From Gammaproteobacteria bacterium (GTDB lineage: Bacteria; Pseudomonadota; Gammaproteobacteria; Pseudomonadales; Pseudomonadaceae), in the NCBI GenBank assembly GCA_012728315.1, contig JAAYFI010000006.1, positions 1 through 64,000 on the forward strand: a stretch of DNA of 64,000 nucleotides, written 5' to 3'. Under the pieces are notes generated by a model that was given only the letters and a program-made list of their open reading frames with translations, was not told the origin of the DNA and searched no databases. This document shows, in pieces, positions 29,414 through 38,160 of this stretch. The translations under genes were made by a program, and so were the position numbers. Numbering within the stretch: position 1 is the first letter of the stretch; each line of letters begins with the position of its first letter.

Positions 29414-30580
29414 TCACTTCCTCATATCTAACAAGTTAATTGCCAAACGATCCAGCCATCCCCACAAACGTTGGCGAATACGTTGAATCAAGGGTCGTTG
29501 GCGCCATACCTCTTCAGTAATCTCTAAACTGTCTTGAAAGTCACTGAGCATGCTATTGCGCACTTGCTCAAGTAAACCCACATCACGCACTTCGAGATTG
29601 TTTTCTAAGTTAAAGCGCAAATTCCAATGGTCAAAATTACATGACCCGATGCTAACCCAGTCATCAACCACGACCATTTTTAAATGTAAAAAACGCGGTT
29701 GGTATTCAAAAATACGTACGCCTTTACGCAATAGCGCGGGGTAATAACGCTGCCCCGCCCAACGCACGGGTGGTAAGTCGGTATGGCGCCCGGTCAGCAA
29801 TAAACGTACATCAATGCCGCGTGCAGCTGCTTTGCGTAAAGCGCGTCGAATCGCCCAAGTCGGTAAAAAATATGGAGTGGCTAACCAAACGGTCTGATGC
29901 GCACCTTTGATTGCGCGCAGCAATGATTTTTGAATATTACGGTGCTGCGTCGAAGCCGCATAAGCCACACGCGCCTTGCCAATATTGGCAAAAGGCAATG
30001 GTGGGCTATCCTGCTGGGCAAGGTGCTCGGGGCTATTATTTTGTCGCCAAAAGAAACGCTCAATGCAACTGTCCCACTGGTAATCAAATAAAGTTTGCCA
30101 GTCATTTACCACAGGACCTTGCACCTGCACCATCACCTCGTGCCACAGGCTGGTTGGTAGATCGGGCTGCCAAAATTGATCTGTTAAGCCGGCCCCGCCA
30201 ACATAAGCCACTTGCTCATCAATAATCAGCAGTTTGCGATGATCACGATAGAAGTTTTGCAAACCTCGCGTCCAACGCAAGGGATTATAAAAGCGCAATT
30301 CAATCCCTGCCTGCTGCCAATGATGCCGCTGTGCTTGTTTAAAGCCACGACTACCAAAGCTATCAAATAAGCAGCGTACTCGCACACCACGCTGCACAGC
30401 AGCAATCAACGCGGCCTCAACCCGATCAGCACTGTTGCCGCTGCTGACCAGATACAACTCAATATCAATTTGTTTTTGTGCATGCTGGATACGCTCTAGC
30501 CAGTCGGCAAAGAATGCTGGGCCGTCGATCAACAGCTTAAACTGGTTGCCTGCACGCCAAGGAAAAATCAAACCGGCCAT
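29414..30580 (-). CDS. clsB: Cardiolipin synthase, ClsB-like phospholipase D family
   Basis: A 388-residue enzyme with two phospholipase-D HKD motifs: HRKLLIIDEQVAYVGGAGL (about residue 120) and HLKMVVVDDWVSIGSCNFD (about 300). It lacks the two N-terminal membrane helices of ClsA, which fits ClsB-type synthases that join phosphatidylglycerol with a second phospholipid at the inner membrane. A textbook AAGGAGG site precedes the ATG. It is not coupled to its neighbours. Confidence 0.88.
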   Translation of the reverse strand: MAGLIFPWRAGNQFKLLIDGPAFFADWLERIQHAQKQIDIELYLVSSGNSADRVEAALIAAVQRGVRVRCLFDSFGSRGFKQAQRHHWQQAGIELRFYNPLRWTRGLQNFYRDHRKLLIIDEQVAYVGGAGLTDQFWQPDLPTSLWHEVMVQVQGPVVNDWQTLFDYQWDSCIERFFWRQNNSPEHLAQQDSPPLPFANIGKARVAYAASTQHRNIQKSLLRAIKGAHQTVWLATPYFLPTWAIRRALRKAAARGIDVRLLLTGRHTDLPPVRWAGQRYYPALLRKGVRIFEYQPRFLHLKMVVVDDWVSIGSCNFDHWNLRFNLENNLEVRDVGLLEQVRNSMLSDFQDSLEITEEVWRQRPLIQRIRQRLWGWLDRLAINLLDMRK

Positions 30581-30784
30581 GTTTAATCCTCCTTAAAGTG
30601 TGTCCTGAAGCATGGCGACCCTAAGTAGGGCGTGGGATAAAGCGCTCCATCCGTTGATCAGATTCATACGACCAATAAGCGGTTGCAGAGATTGCAGACC
30701 GCACTATTGCATAGCCTAGCGCTAAGAGGCCTGCCTTTATCTTGGCAAGGCCTCTGTAGAACGTCTCCTGCGTCAGCGTAAAAC

Positions 30785-33193
30785 TTAACGCAGAATCTGC
30801 GGATCACCTTTACCGGCTACCGCAGCGGCCTCTTCAATGGTCAATAGCGCCGTGCGGGGTAAGTCTTGTAAACGTGCGCAAGCAGCCAGCACATTACCCC
30901 AGCACGCACGGTTAACAAACTGCATGCCAAACTCATCCAAAGTGCCACCACGATTGCGGTAGCCCAACACATAGGTGTTGCTGGCATCCGGCAAAATCGG
31001 CCATAAATGGCCACGAATAACCTCAGGGCGCATATGGGTGAGCAAAACACGCATACGGAAACGGCTCGGGAAGAGCTGTTCAACCAGTTCATCGCTGGCC
31101 AAACTTTCTAACTCCCAACGATCACGGGGCGCACGGAAACGACCCGGCTCTTGCAAGTACACAATGCGGTAGCCCATTTCTGCTTCTTGCAGACGCTGTC
31201 CGGCACGTAAAACTTGCTCCAATTGATAGCTACCATTAGCAATCAGTAGCAGCGGATCAGTGCCTTCATACTCTTCAACCACAATGGCACCATCGCGCGC
31301 CAGTTTTTCCGCTTGCTCTTGGCTGAAGAATGCAGGGCGATCACGCTTAGCCGCCACAACACAAGCAATTTGGCCGCGAGCACTGTAAATCTGCGGCAAT
31401 AACGCCAGCATACTGTTGTGATCTGCTGGAAACAGTACCCGTGACACATCATTCATTTCACCGAGCAAGGCTTCACAGAAGGTGGTGTCTTGGTGCGACT
31501 GTTGGTTTTTACCATTCTCCCAGGTGTGGGAAGTCGCAATCAGTGGCCAGCCTAACCAGCCAGCAGGACGGCCAATTTCTTTTTGCTGACGCGCGTAAAT
31601 CAAGTTTTGACGTACTGCACCCAGCATTTTGACGCAGAACGCCTCATAACTGGCCACTAAGTTTAAGCCCGCTTGGTTGGCTAAACAGGCTGAAACCACA
31701 GCCTCTTCATTGAGCGCAGTAATAATTTGGCCATCCACAGCCTCTAAATCACTTTCCGGCTCGCTGACGCGGTGACGTAAGTTTTTTAACACTTCGGTTA
31801 AGCGGTTACTGGCCAGCTCATCGGGATTGCCGACACGAGGACGCAAGTCTGGATTAGCAGCAACCAAATCAACAAAGTAACGGTCCACCGCAGCCATTGT
31901 TGAGCAAGCATCATCGCGATAATGCAGTTCAGGCTGCACCGGTGTTTTAGGGTAGCGGTTGGCTAACGGGTTATCACGCTCCAGAGGGCGCTCTTGTGCT
32001 TTATGGGTTTTGAGCAGGGCCAACGCTTCGCGCATATCTTCAGGGCTGACATACAGCGGCTTAACGTGTTGGTTAAACAGCTGGCGCGAGTGTTCGTCGA
32101 CATGTGGATTACCGGGCAAGGGTAAGTTATGCGCTTTATTTTCATCTGCACCATAAAAACCAAAGCCTTTGACGGTTTCAGCGATGCCATAAGGTATCGG
32201 CAAAGGATAAGACAAAATACCGCTATTTTTTTCCTGGACGCGACGCGCTAAACGCTGCTCCATCTCCCAGATTGTGCAGACAAAAGCAGCAGGGTCACGG
32301 CCATCAAACTCTATAGGATCAAAACCACAGCCTCGTAAATGACGCTGGAAGCCTTTTAAACCTTCTAACGTACCCAGCTCCGTGCGCTGCTCAATACGTC
32401 GACCGTTGGCAATCATAATAGGCAAAGCCGGACCACAGTCTTCAGCTCGCCACCAGCGAGGAATCCAGTCGCTACCGCGTTGTTCTTCTGCGGCACCATC
32501 AGATAAGAAGGCAACCAGCTTTTCACCCGGCAACGGCATATGCGCATATTGCAGCTCAGCAAACCCTAAGTAACCGCCTTCAATAATGCCACCGGCGGTA
32601 TGTGGATTAACGTGACTGCCTAAAGGTGCAGCCATGGAGCCATCGGCGGCGATGCCATAGCTGTAGAAATCTTGCAGCAAACGGTTAATGCCTGCTTCGC
32701 CATCACCGTAAGCTTCTGCTTGTTCAGGGTGCAGATTACCCAATAATACGTTCAGCGCTTCAATGGCTGCGACACTATGCCCCTGCCCCATTAACCAGCC
32801 GCGGGTTTCACCGGTCAAAGCATTCAGCGCCATATAGCCGGCATAACCTGGCACCATATTCAGCGCACCTCCGGTATGCCCTTCCGGTTGAACTTTAAAC
32901 TCTTCAGCCGTCAAATCACTGCCATCTAAGTGCACAGTATTGGCATAAGTCATATGCACAACCAATGACATACCGGCTGCAGTCACTTTATCTAGCGCGC
33001 CCAGTATACGGTAGACAGTATCTAGGTTAGGTTGTAGACCCGCTTGCACAAGCTGATGAGCAAAGCGATATACTGCAGCTTGTGTTTCTGCAGTATGCTG
33101 AATAGGCCCATAGCCTTTTTGCCACTGCGCAAATGCTGGCTCAACTTCAGCATGCTCATTTAAGTCAGCTAAGCTTGGCAAAATCTGATGCAT
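30785..33193 (-). CDS. Divergent phosphoketolase-family ThDP enzyme
   Basis: An 802-residue protein with the phosphoketolase layout: N-terminal ThDP domain (EGHTGGALNMVPGYAGY near 104), middle domain, and C-terminal XFP domain (LAACARLQDLPRTALL). Canonical phosphoketolases split xylulose-5-P or fructose-6-P to acetyl phosphate. Here EGGYLGF (205-211) replaces EGGELGY, and SDGAAEE (231-237) stands where the metal-binding GDGE motif is expected; the metal-ligand Asp and a later Asn (IANGRR) remain. I recall that related sequences carry the name xylulose-5-phosphate 3-epimerase in some databases, so the reaction is uncertain. Divergent from the MBL-LOG pair, with a shared ANR-like site between them. 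No ackA or pta lies nearby. Confidence 0.8.
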   Translation of the reverse strand: MHQILPSLADLNEHAEVEPAFAQWQKGYGPIQHTAETQAAVYRFAHQLVQAGLQPNLDTVYRILGALDKVTAAGMSLVVHMTYANTVHLDGSDLTAEEFKVQPEGHTGGALNMVPGYAGYMALNALTGETRGWLMGQGHSVAAIEALNVLLGNLHPEQAEAYGDGEAGINRLLQDFYSYGIAADGSMAAPLGSHVNPHTAGGIIEGGYLGFAELQYAHMPLPGEKLVAFLSDGAAEEQRGSDWIPRWWRAEDCGPALPIMIANGRRIEQRTELGTLEGLKGFQRHLRGCGFDPIEFDGRDPAAFVCTIWEMEQRLARRVQEKNSGILSYPLPIPYGIAETVKGFGFYGADENKAHNLPLPGNPHVDEHSRQLFNQHVKPLYVSPEDMREALALLKTHKAQERPLERDNPLANRYPKTPVQPELHYRDDACSTMAAVDRYFVDLVAANPDLRPRVGNPDELASNRLTEVLKNLRHRVSEPESDLEAVDGQIITALNEEAVVSACLANQAGLNLVASYEAFCVKMLGAVRQNLIYARQQKEIGRPAGWLGWPLIATSHTWENGKNQQSHQDTTFCEALLGEMNDVSRVLFPADHNSMLALLPQIYSARGQIACVVAAKRDRPAFFSQEQAEKLARDGAIVVEEYEGTDPLLLIANGSYQLEQVLRAGQRLQEAEMGYRIVYLQEPGRFRAPRDRWELESLASDELVEQLFPSRFRMRVLLTHMRPEVIRGHLWPILPDASNTYVLGYRNRGGTLDEFGMQFVNRACWGNVLAACARLQDLPRTALLTIEEAAAVAGKGDPQILR

Positions 33194-33251
33194 ATTAGTA
33201 CTCCATAAACTCGAATGTGGTGCAGTTTAAAGACAACTCAATAAGAGTAGC

Positions 33252-33265
33252 ATGATAACCATCAA
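33252..33265. promoter_or_regulatory. ANR/FNR-type box between divergent genes
   Basis: ATGAT-AACC-ATCAA matches the consensus TTGAT-N4-ATCAA with one change. On the plus strand a TATTCT -10 hexamer at 33289-33294 would put a start about 42 nt from the box centre. On the minus strand TAAACT at 33229-33224 would do the same for the phosphoketolase-like gene. Both fit class-II activation at about -41.5. Confidence 0.6.
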
Positions 33266-33315
33266 TAACGGCTTACTCTGCAATACCCTATTCTCATAGC
33301 CAAGAAGGAATTTTC

Positions 33316-34743
33316 ATGGCCTTACTAAATTTTCTCGGTGCAATCCAACAAGTCACGGGCTCTTGCTACCTCATCGAAACCCACGACAAAAAGAATATTC
33401 TACTTGAGTGCGGCATGCAGCAAGGCGGTGACAACGAAAATAACCATGATGACCCTGGCAACAATAACAATCGCTCTGCTTTTACCTTTAATCCCGAGCA
33501 TATTGATGCCGTTGTCATTTCCCATGCGCACATTGACCACAGTGGTATGTTACCGCGTTTAGTCGCTGAAGGCTTTCGCGGCCCTATTTACGCCACCGAT
33601 GCCACCTGCGAATTAATGGATCTAATGTTACTTGATTCTGCTCATATCCAAGAAAAAGATGCCGAGTGGGAAAACCGCTGGCGGGCACGTCGCGGAAAAC
33701 GCCCCATCAAACCGATTTATGTCAGCGAAGATGCTGAGCGCGTGATGAAACAACTGGTCGCAGTGGAGTACGAAACGCTTACCGAAGTGGTCGAGGGCGT
33801 TAAGGTGAATTTCCATGATGCGGGCCATATCATCGGCTCTGCTATTGTTCAGCTTGAATTTCACGAGCCCAACAACAGCGTGCGCACCTTGGTGTTCTCC
33901 GGCGATTTAGGGAGCACCTGCTCACCCCTGATGAAAGCCCCCTCGATTCTAAAGCATGCGGATGTATTGCTACTGGAATCGACCTACGGTGATCGTGATC
34001 ACCGCTGCAATGAAGAGACCCTCGATGAACTGGCTAAGATTTTAGAGCAAGCCCATCAAGACGGCGGCAATGTTATGATTCCTGCATTCTCAGTGGGCCG
34101 CACACAAGATATTTTATTTCATCTGGGGCGTTTCTATCAGGAAGGCCGCTTACCGCAGCATACGGTGTATCTGGATAGTCCAATGGCAATTCGCGCCAAT
34201 GCCATCTACTTCCGTCATCGCGATGACTTTGATGAAGAAAACCGCGCCATGCTTAGAAAGCACAATATTCAAAATGCGGATGACTGGTTGCCAATTCTCA
34301 AGTTAACGCCTACACCCGACGAATCAATGGCCATTAACAAAGTGAAAAGCGGCGCCATTATTGTTGCAGGTAGCGGCATGTGCAATGGTGGGCGAATTAT
34401 CCATCACTTTAAGCACAATTTATGGCGTAAAGAATGCCATATGATTTTCACCGGCTTCCAAGCGCGCGGTACCACTGGACGCGCAATTGTTGATGGCGCC
34501 ACAACGGTGCGCGTATTCCGTGAAGATATTATGGTCGGCGCACAAGTGCATACCTTAGGTGGCTTCTCTGCTCACGCTGGGCAAACACAATTAATCGAAT
34601 GGGCCAGTCATTTTGAAAACCATCCTGAGTTATATTTAATTCATGGTGAATTGGAAAAAATGCAAATTTTGCAAAGCGAATTTAAAAAACGCTTAAACTG
34701 GGAGGCCAATATCCCAGAGCAAGGTGACCGCATTGCCTTATAA
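33316..34743 (+). CDS. MBL-fold RNA-type metallohydrolase (CPSF/beta-CASP family)
   Basis: A 475-residue metallo-beta-lactamase with a beta-CASP domain. The zinc-site motif HAHIDHSGM lies near residue 75, with FSGDLG and LLESTYGDRDH further on. The C-terminal motifs HTLGGFSAHAGQ and LIHGE complete the RNA-processing signature. This family (COG1236, CPSF100/Ysh1-like) usually cuts RNA. AGAAGGAA precedes the ATG. The stop TAA is part of the TAAGGAG ribosome site for the following LOG gene, so they form an operon. Confidence 0.9.
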   Translation: MALLNFLGAIQQVTGSCYLIETHDKKNILLECGMQQGGDNENNHDDPGNNNNRSAFTFNPEHIDAVVISHAHIDHSGMLPRLVAEGFRGPIYATDATCELMDLMLLDSAHIQEKDAEWENRWRARRGKRPIKPIYVSEDAERVMKQLVAVEYETLTEVVEGVKVNFHDAGHIIGSAIVQLEFHEPNNSVRTLVFSGDLGSTCSPLMKAPSILKHADVLLLESTYGDRDHRCNEETLDELAKILEQAHQDGGNVMIPAFSVGRTQDILFHLGRFYQEGRLPQHTVYLDSPMAIRANAIYFRHRDDFDEENRAMLRKHNIQNADDWLPILKLTPTPDESMAINKVKSGAIIVAGSGMCNGGRIIHHFKHNLWRKECHMIFTGFQARGTTGRAIVDGATTVRVFREDIMVGAQVHTLGGFSAHAGQTQLIEWASHFENHPELYLIHGELEKMQILQSEFKKRLNWEANIPEQGDRIAL

Positions 34744-34752
34744 GGAGTTGTT

Positions 34753-35832
34753 ATGTCGTTTGACAATGATGATTATTTAGCCCGTCAATACCAAGTCAGC
34801 AGTATTGATTTAGACGGTAAAGTTGATGAGCTACTGCGTATGGCAGTACCACCAACCAGTCCAAACTTAGAGCTGTATCGTGAGATGATGCTAACCGTTG
34901 CACGCATGGCCGAAGCCGACCGCAACCGTTGGGACGCGAAAATCATGCTGCAAACCTTGCGCGAAATGGAAGACTCGTTCAGCTTGCTGGAGCGCTTTAA
35001 ACGTCGCCGTAAAGTGACTGTATTTGGCTCTGCACGGACAGCACCGGATGACCCGCTGTACCAGCAAGCTAAAGAGCTGGGTGAAATTCTTGCGCGCCGC
35101 AACTTGATGGTGATCACCGGTGCTGGCGGCGGCATTATGGCGGCCGCCCACGAAGGCGCGGGTTTAGAGAACAGTCTCGGCTTAAATATACGCCTGCCCT
35201 TTGAGCAAGGCGCTAACGAGACGGTGAATGGCACAGGTAACCTGCTGACCTTCCACTTCTTCTTTTTACGTAAGCTGTTTTTTGTCAAAGAAGCCGATGC
35301 TTTAGTGCTTTGCCCCGGCGGCTTTGGCACATTAGATGAAGCTTTAGAAGTGCTCACGCTGATTCAAACTGGAAAAAGCCCCCTAGTGCCTGTTGTACTT
35401 TTAGACCAAGAAGGCGGCACCTATTGGGATAAAGCACTGGCATTTATGCGCGAAGAGTTGGCTGATAAAAACTATATTCTCCCGAGTGATTTACGCTTAA
35501 TGCGTCAAGTGCGCACACCACATGAAGCCGGCTTAGAAATCGCACGCTTCTACCGCAACTTCCACTCCACTCGCTGGACACGTGGTACTTTTGTGCTACG
35601 CATGAATCATCCGCTCAATGATAACGCTCTGGAAACACTGCACAAGGAATTCGCCGATATCTGCAACACTGGTGGCTATACGCAAGTGCCTTATTGCCCA
35701 GAACTGCATAATGAGCCAGAGTTTTGTAATCAATTCCGCTTGGAGTTTGCGTTTAATGGCCGTGATCATGGCCGTTTACGTGAACTGGTTGATTTTATTA
35801 ACCTGCCACAAAACTGGAAAAGTAACAGTTAA
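34753..35832 (+). CDS. LOG family protein (nucleotide 5'-monophosphate phosphoribohydrolase type)
   Basis: A 359-residue Rossmann-fold protein with the LOG signature CPGGFGTLDEALEVL (about residues 195-209) and ITGAGGGIMAAAHEGA upstream. Family enzymes split nucleoside monophosphates such as AMP to free base and ribose-5-phosphate; in plants and some bacteria this makes cytokinins. The protein is longer than classic LOG (about 200 residues), with a helical N-terminal 90 residues and a C-terminal domain of unknown role. Co-transcribed with the RNA hydrolase gene. Confidence 0.87.
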   Translation: MSFDNDDYLARQYQVSSIDLDGKVDELLRMAVPPTSPNLELYREMMLTVARMAEADRNRWDAKIMLQTLREMEDSFSLLERFKRRRKVTVFGSARTAPDDPLYQQAKELGEILARRNLMVITGAGGGIMAAAHEGAGLENSLGLNIRLPFEQGANETVNGTGNLLTFHFFFLRKLFFVKEADALVLCPGGFGTLDEALEVLTLIQTGKSPLVPVVLLDQEGGTYWDKALAFMREELADKNYILPSDLRLMRQVRTPHEAGLEIARFYRNFHSTRWTRGTFVLRMNHPLNDNALETLHKEFADICNTGGYTQVPYCPELHNEPEFCNQFRLEFAFNGRDHGRLRELVDFINLPQNWKSNS

Positions 35833-35883
35833 ATACTGACTAGCTGCGGCTCACCGACTGTACTGAGCCGCAGATTTTCACCT

Positions 35884-36639
35884 TTAGATCGCTGTCATCC
35901 CACCATCAATGGTGAGCGCATGACCTGTAGTAAAGCCCGCCCCCTCACTGCATAAATACAACACGGCTGCAGCCACCTCATCCACCTGACCAATGCGTCC
36001 CATTGGATGCTGATTGGGAATACGCTCCGCCAACGCGGGATCAACTTCGGCAATGCGACGGAACATATCGGTATCAATAACCGCAGGGCAGACCGCATTC
36101 ACCCGGATATTTTTGCGTGCATATTCAATCGCGGCAGAACGGGTTAAGCCCATCACTGCGTGCTTAGAAGCCGCATAAACAGACATTTTCGGTGCTGCGC
36201 CAAGACCTGCGACAGAGGCCGCATTAACAATCGCACCGGCCCCCTGCTCCAGCATCTGCTGCAACTGATACTTCATACACAGCCATAGACCTTTAACGTT
36301 CACATCCATAATCATTTCAAAAGACTTTAATGAGCCTTGATGTAAACGCTGATTTTCCATTTCGATACCGGCGTTATTAAAGGCGTAATCCAAGCTGCCG
36401 TAAGTCGCAACCGTGCTGGCGATCAGTTGTTTTACCTGTTCTTCATCGCGCACATCACACTTTATAAAAGTCGCTGTGCCACCGTCCTCAATGATAAGCC
36501 GCACCGTCTCTTCTGCACCCGTGACATTGATATCAGCAATCACAACTTTGATACCATGTTGCGCAAAAGCTTGTGCTGTTGCACGACCAATGCCTCGTGC
36601 GGCACCCGTCACTAAGGCCACCTGTCCTGTTAACTTCAT
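35884..36639 (-). CDS. Short-chain dehydrogenase/reductase
   Basis: A 251-residue classical SDR. It has the cofactor motif TGAARGIG near residue 13, an Asp at the end of beta-2 (IADIN) favouring NAD+, NNAG, the catalytic Ser-Tyr-Lys as NAASVAG and YAASKHAV, and a C-terminal GGMT. The ATG at 36639 has AGAGGG at good spacing; a TTG 6 nt upstream does not. The substrate cannot be told from sequence; names such as glucose 1-dehydrogenase for such proteins are guesses. Confidence 0.85.
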   Translation of the reverse strand: MKLTGQVALVTGAARGIGRATAQAFAQHGIKVVIADINVTGAEETVRLIIEDGGTATFIKCDVRDEEQVKQLIASTVATYGSLDYAFNNAGIEMENQRLHQGSLKSFEMIMDVNVKGLWLCMKYQLQQMLEQGAGAIVNAASVAGLGAAPKMSVYAASKHAVMGLTRSAAIEYARKNIRVNAVCPAVIDTDMFRRIAEVDPALAERIPNQHPMGRIGQVDEVAAAVLYLCSEGAGFTTGHALTIDGGMTAI

Positions 36640-37006
36640 TGGCAACGCCCTCTATTGTTATTCTGACTAGGCCTTGATTCTAGCCAGCTCAACCTACAGG
36701 CACAGCACTATCACCAACCTTGATAGCGGATCATAAGAAGCAGCGCATGACAAACGACTGGCACTGCATTGGCTCAGGCAAAACATGCGCTGCAACAGCG
36801 TGGTTATCGTGCAGACCACACACTGTTTGTCATTGCAACACTCAAGCAACGCAACTCTGAGCACAAAGGATGCACAAGCGCTGCACAAGGCCTATAGGCC
36901 CAGCAGCGCCTGTCATAACCCCATATGCGAATCGAGCCCAGAACGGGCTCGCAAGGGCGCGGGGCGCAGCATAGAGCGCAACAGAATCAGCCCAGCATAG
37001 GCTCTA
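36640..37006. other. Intergenic region between SDR and pyrF
   Basis: No gene recognised. A perfect 7-bp hairpin CGAGCCC-AGAAC-GGGCTCG at 36933-36951 lies past the pyrF stop and may help end its transcript, but it lacks a T run. A plus-strand frame around 36760-36900 contains a protein-like stretch (LAQAKHALQQRGYRADHTLF) without a start or family match, possibly a gene scar. Confidence 0.35.
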
Positions 37007-37696
37007 CTACGCCAACTCAGCCAAAATAGTGCTTAAGGCTTGCGCAGGATCAGCCGCCTGAGTGATTGGGCGACCAATAACCAGATAATCAGAACCGGCT
37101 TGCATGGCCTGCGCCGGCGTCAGGATGCGCTTCTGGTCATCTTGCGCACTGCCAACAGGACGAATACCGGGCGTCACCAATTGCCCGGCTGGCCATTGCT
37201 GTTTAAGAAGCGTGGCTTCTTGTGCAGAACAGACCAAACCGTCTAAACCTGCTTGCTCAGCCAAACCGGCCAAACGCAGCACCTGTTCTTGTGGAGTCAC
37301 ATCCAGCCCCAGTCCTTGTAAATCAGACTGCTCCATACTGGTCAGTACCGTCACACCAATCAATAAGGGTTTCGTCCCCTCATGCTGATCGAGCACTTCA
37401 CGACAGGCTTGCATCATTTTTAAGCCACCAGAACAGTGCACATTAACCATCCAGACACCCAGCTCAGCCGCTGCTTTTACCGCCATGGCTGTAGTGTTGG
37501 GAATATCATGAAACTTTAGATCAAGAAACACCTCAAAACCCAACTGGTGTAAACGCTCAACCACCTGTGGACCACTGCGGGTGAACAGTTCTTTACCAAC
37601 TTTAAGGCGGCACTGCTGCGGATTTAAACGCTCAGCAAGCGCTATGGCTTGAGCAGCACTGGGAAAGTCTAATGCAACAATAATTGGGCTGGACAT
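37007..37696 (-). CDS. pyrF: Orotidine 5'-phosphate decarboxylase
   Basis: A 229-residue TIM barrel catalysing the last step of UMP synthesis. It begins [17 protein letters not shown], with the catalytic cluster [10 protein letters not shown] near residue 60 and the phosphate-binding TPGIRP and VIGRPIT near the end. The internal ATG at 37696 matches the family start; the 35 extra codons upstream are not conserved-looking. Confidence 0.97.
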   Translation of the reverse strand: MSSPIIVALDFPSAAQAIALAERLNPQQCRLKVGKELFTRSGPQVVERLHQLGFEVFLDLKFHDIPNTTAMAVKAAAELGVWMVNVHCSGGLKMMQACREVLDQHEGTKPLLIGVTVLTSMEQSDLQGLGLDVTPQEQVLRLAGLAEQAGLDGLVCSAQEATLLKQQWPAGQLVTPGIRPVGSAQDDQKRILTPAQAMQAGSDYLVIGRPITQAADPAQALSTILAELA

Positions 37697-37959
37697 GTAC
37701 CTGAGTCTCGTATCAATAAAATCGGCAGCATTGTAGCCTTCCTCTAAGCAAAGTGTCGCATCGACATCATGTTTTAATGTTTTTTTCATTGAAGAAGGCA
37801 CATGCAGGATGAGTCTTTAGGTCGCTGCGTCCAAGCATTTAATAGAGGGTTACTGCAGCAGCCCATGAGTCGCACATGGCACTGATAGCAATAAAGATGT
37901 AATATTATTACCAGTAAGACTCATGAGTCACACTCATTTATACAGTTTTGGAGTCGCCC

Positions 37960-38133
37960 ATGCCTTGGTATATCTGGTTATTGATCGCTCTGGTGCTTGG
38001 CTCAATCATCGGCAGCTTACTGCTACTGCGCAATACCGCTAATAAAATGCCCATCAGCCAAGAAAAATTGGAACTTATGCGACAGCGCAATGCTGAACTG
38101 GAGGAACAAGAGCGCCAGAAAGAAAGCCAGTAA
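37960..38133 (+). CDS. DUF2897 family small membrane protein
   Basis: A 57-residue protein with one N-terminal membrane helix (MPWYIWLLIALVLGSIIGSL), then a charged helix rich in Glu/Gln/Arg. This matches DUF2897, a family known from Pseudomonas and relatives with no assigned function. GGAG lies 7 nt before the ATG. It ends 27 nt before fumC and is probably co-transcribed with it. Confidence 0.75.
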   Translation: MPWYIWLLIALVLGSIIGSLLLLRNTANKMPISQEKLELMRQRNAELEEQERQKESQ

Positions 38134-38160
38134 TGTCTATTACACCATTGGAGAATGATT

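Noticed and set aside
34785-35357. 190-codon minus-strand frame opposite the LOG gene
   Set aside because: Antisense shadow of a well-conserved coding region; Ser/Arg/Lys-rich product without domain.
36759-36775. Sigma-54-like TGGCACTGCATTGGC
   Set aside because: The GG/GC spacing fits, but the -12 element is imperfect and no gene lies downstream on that strand.
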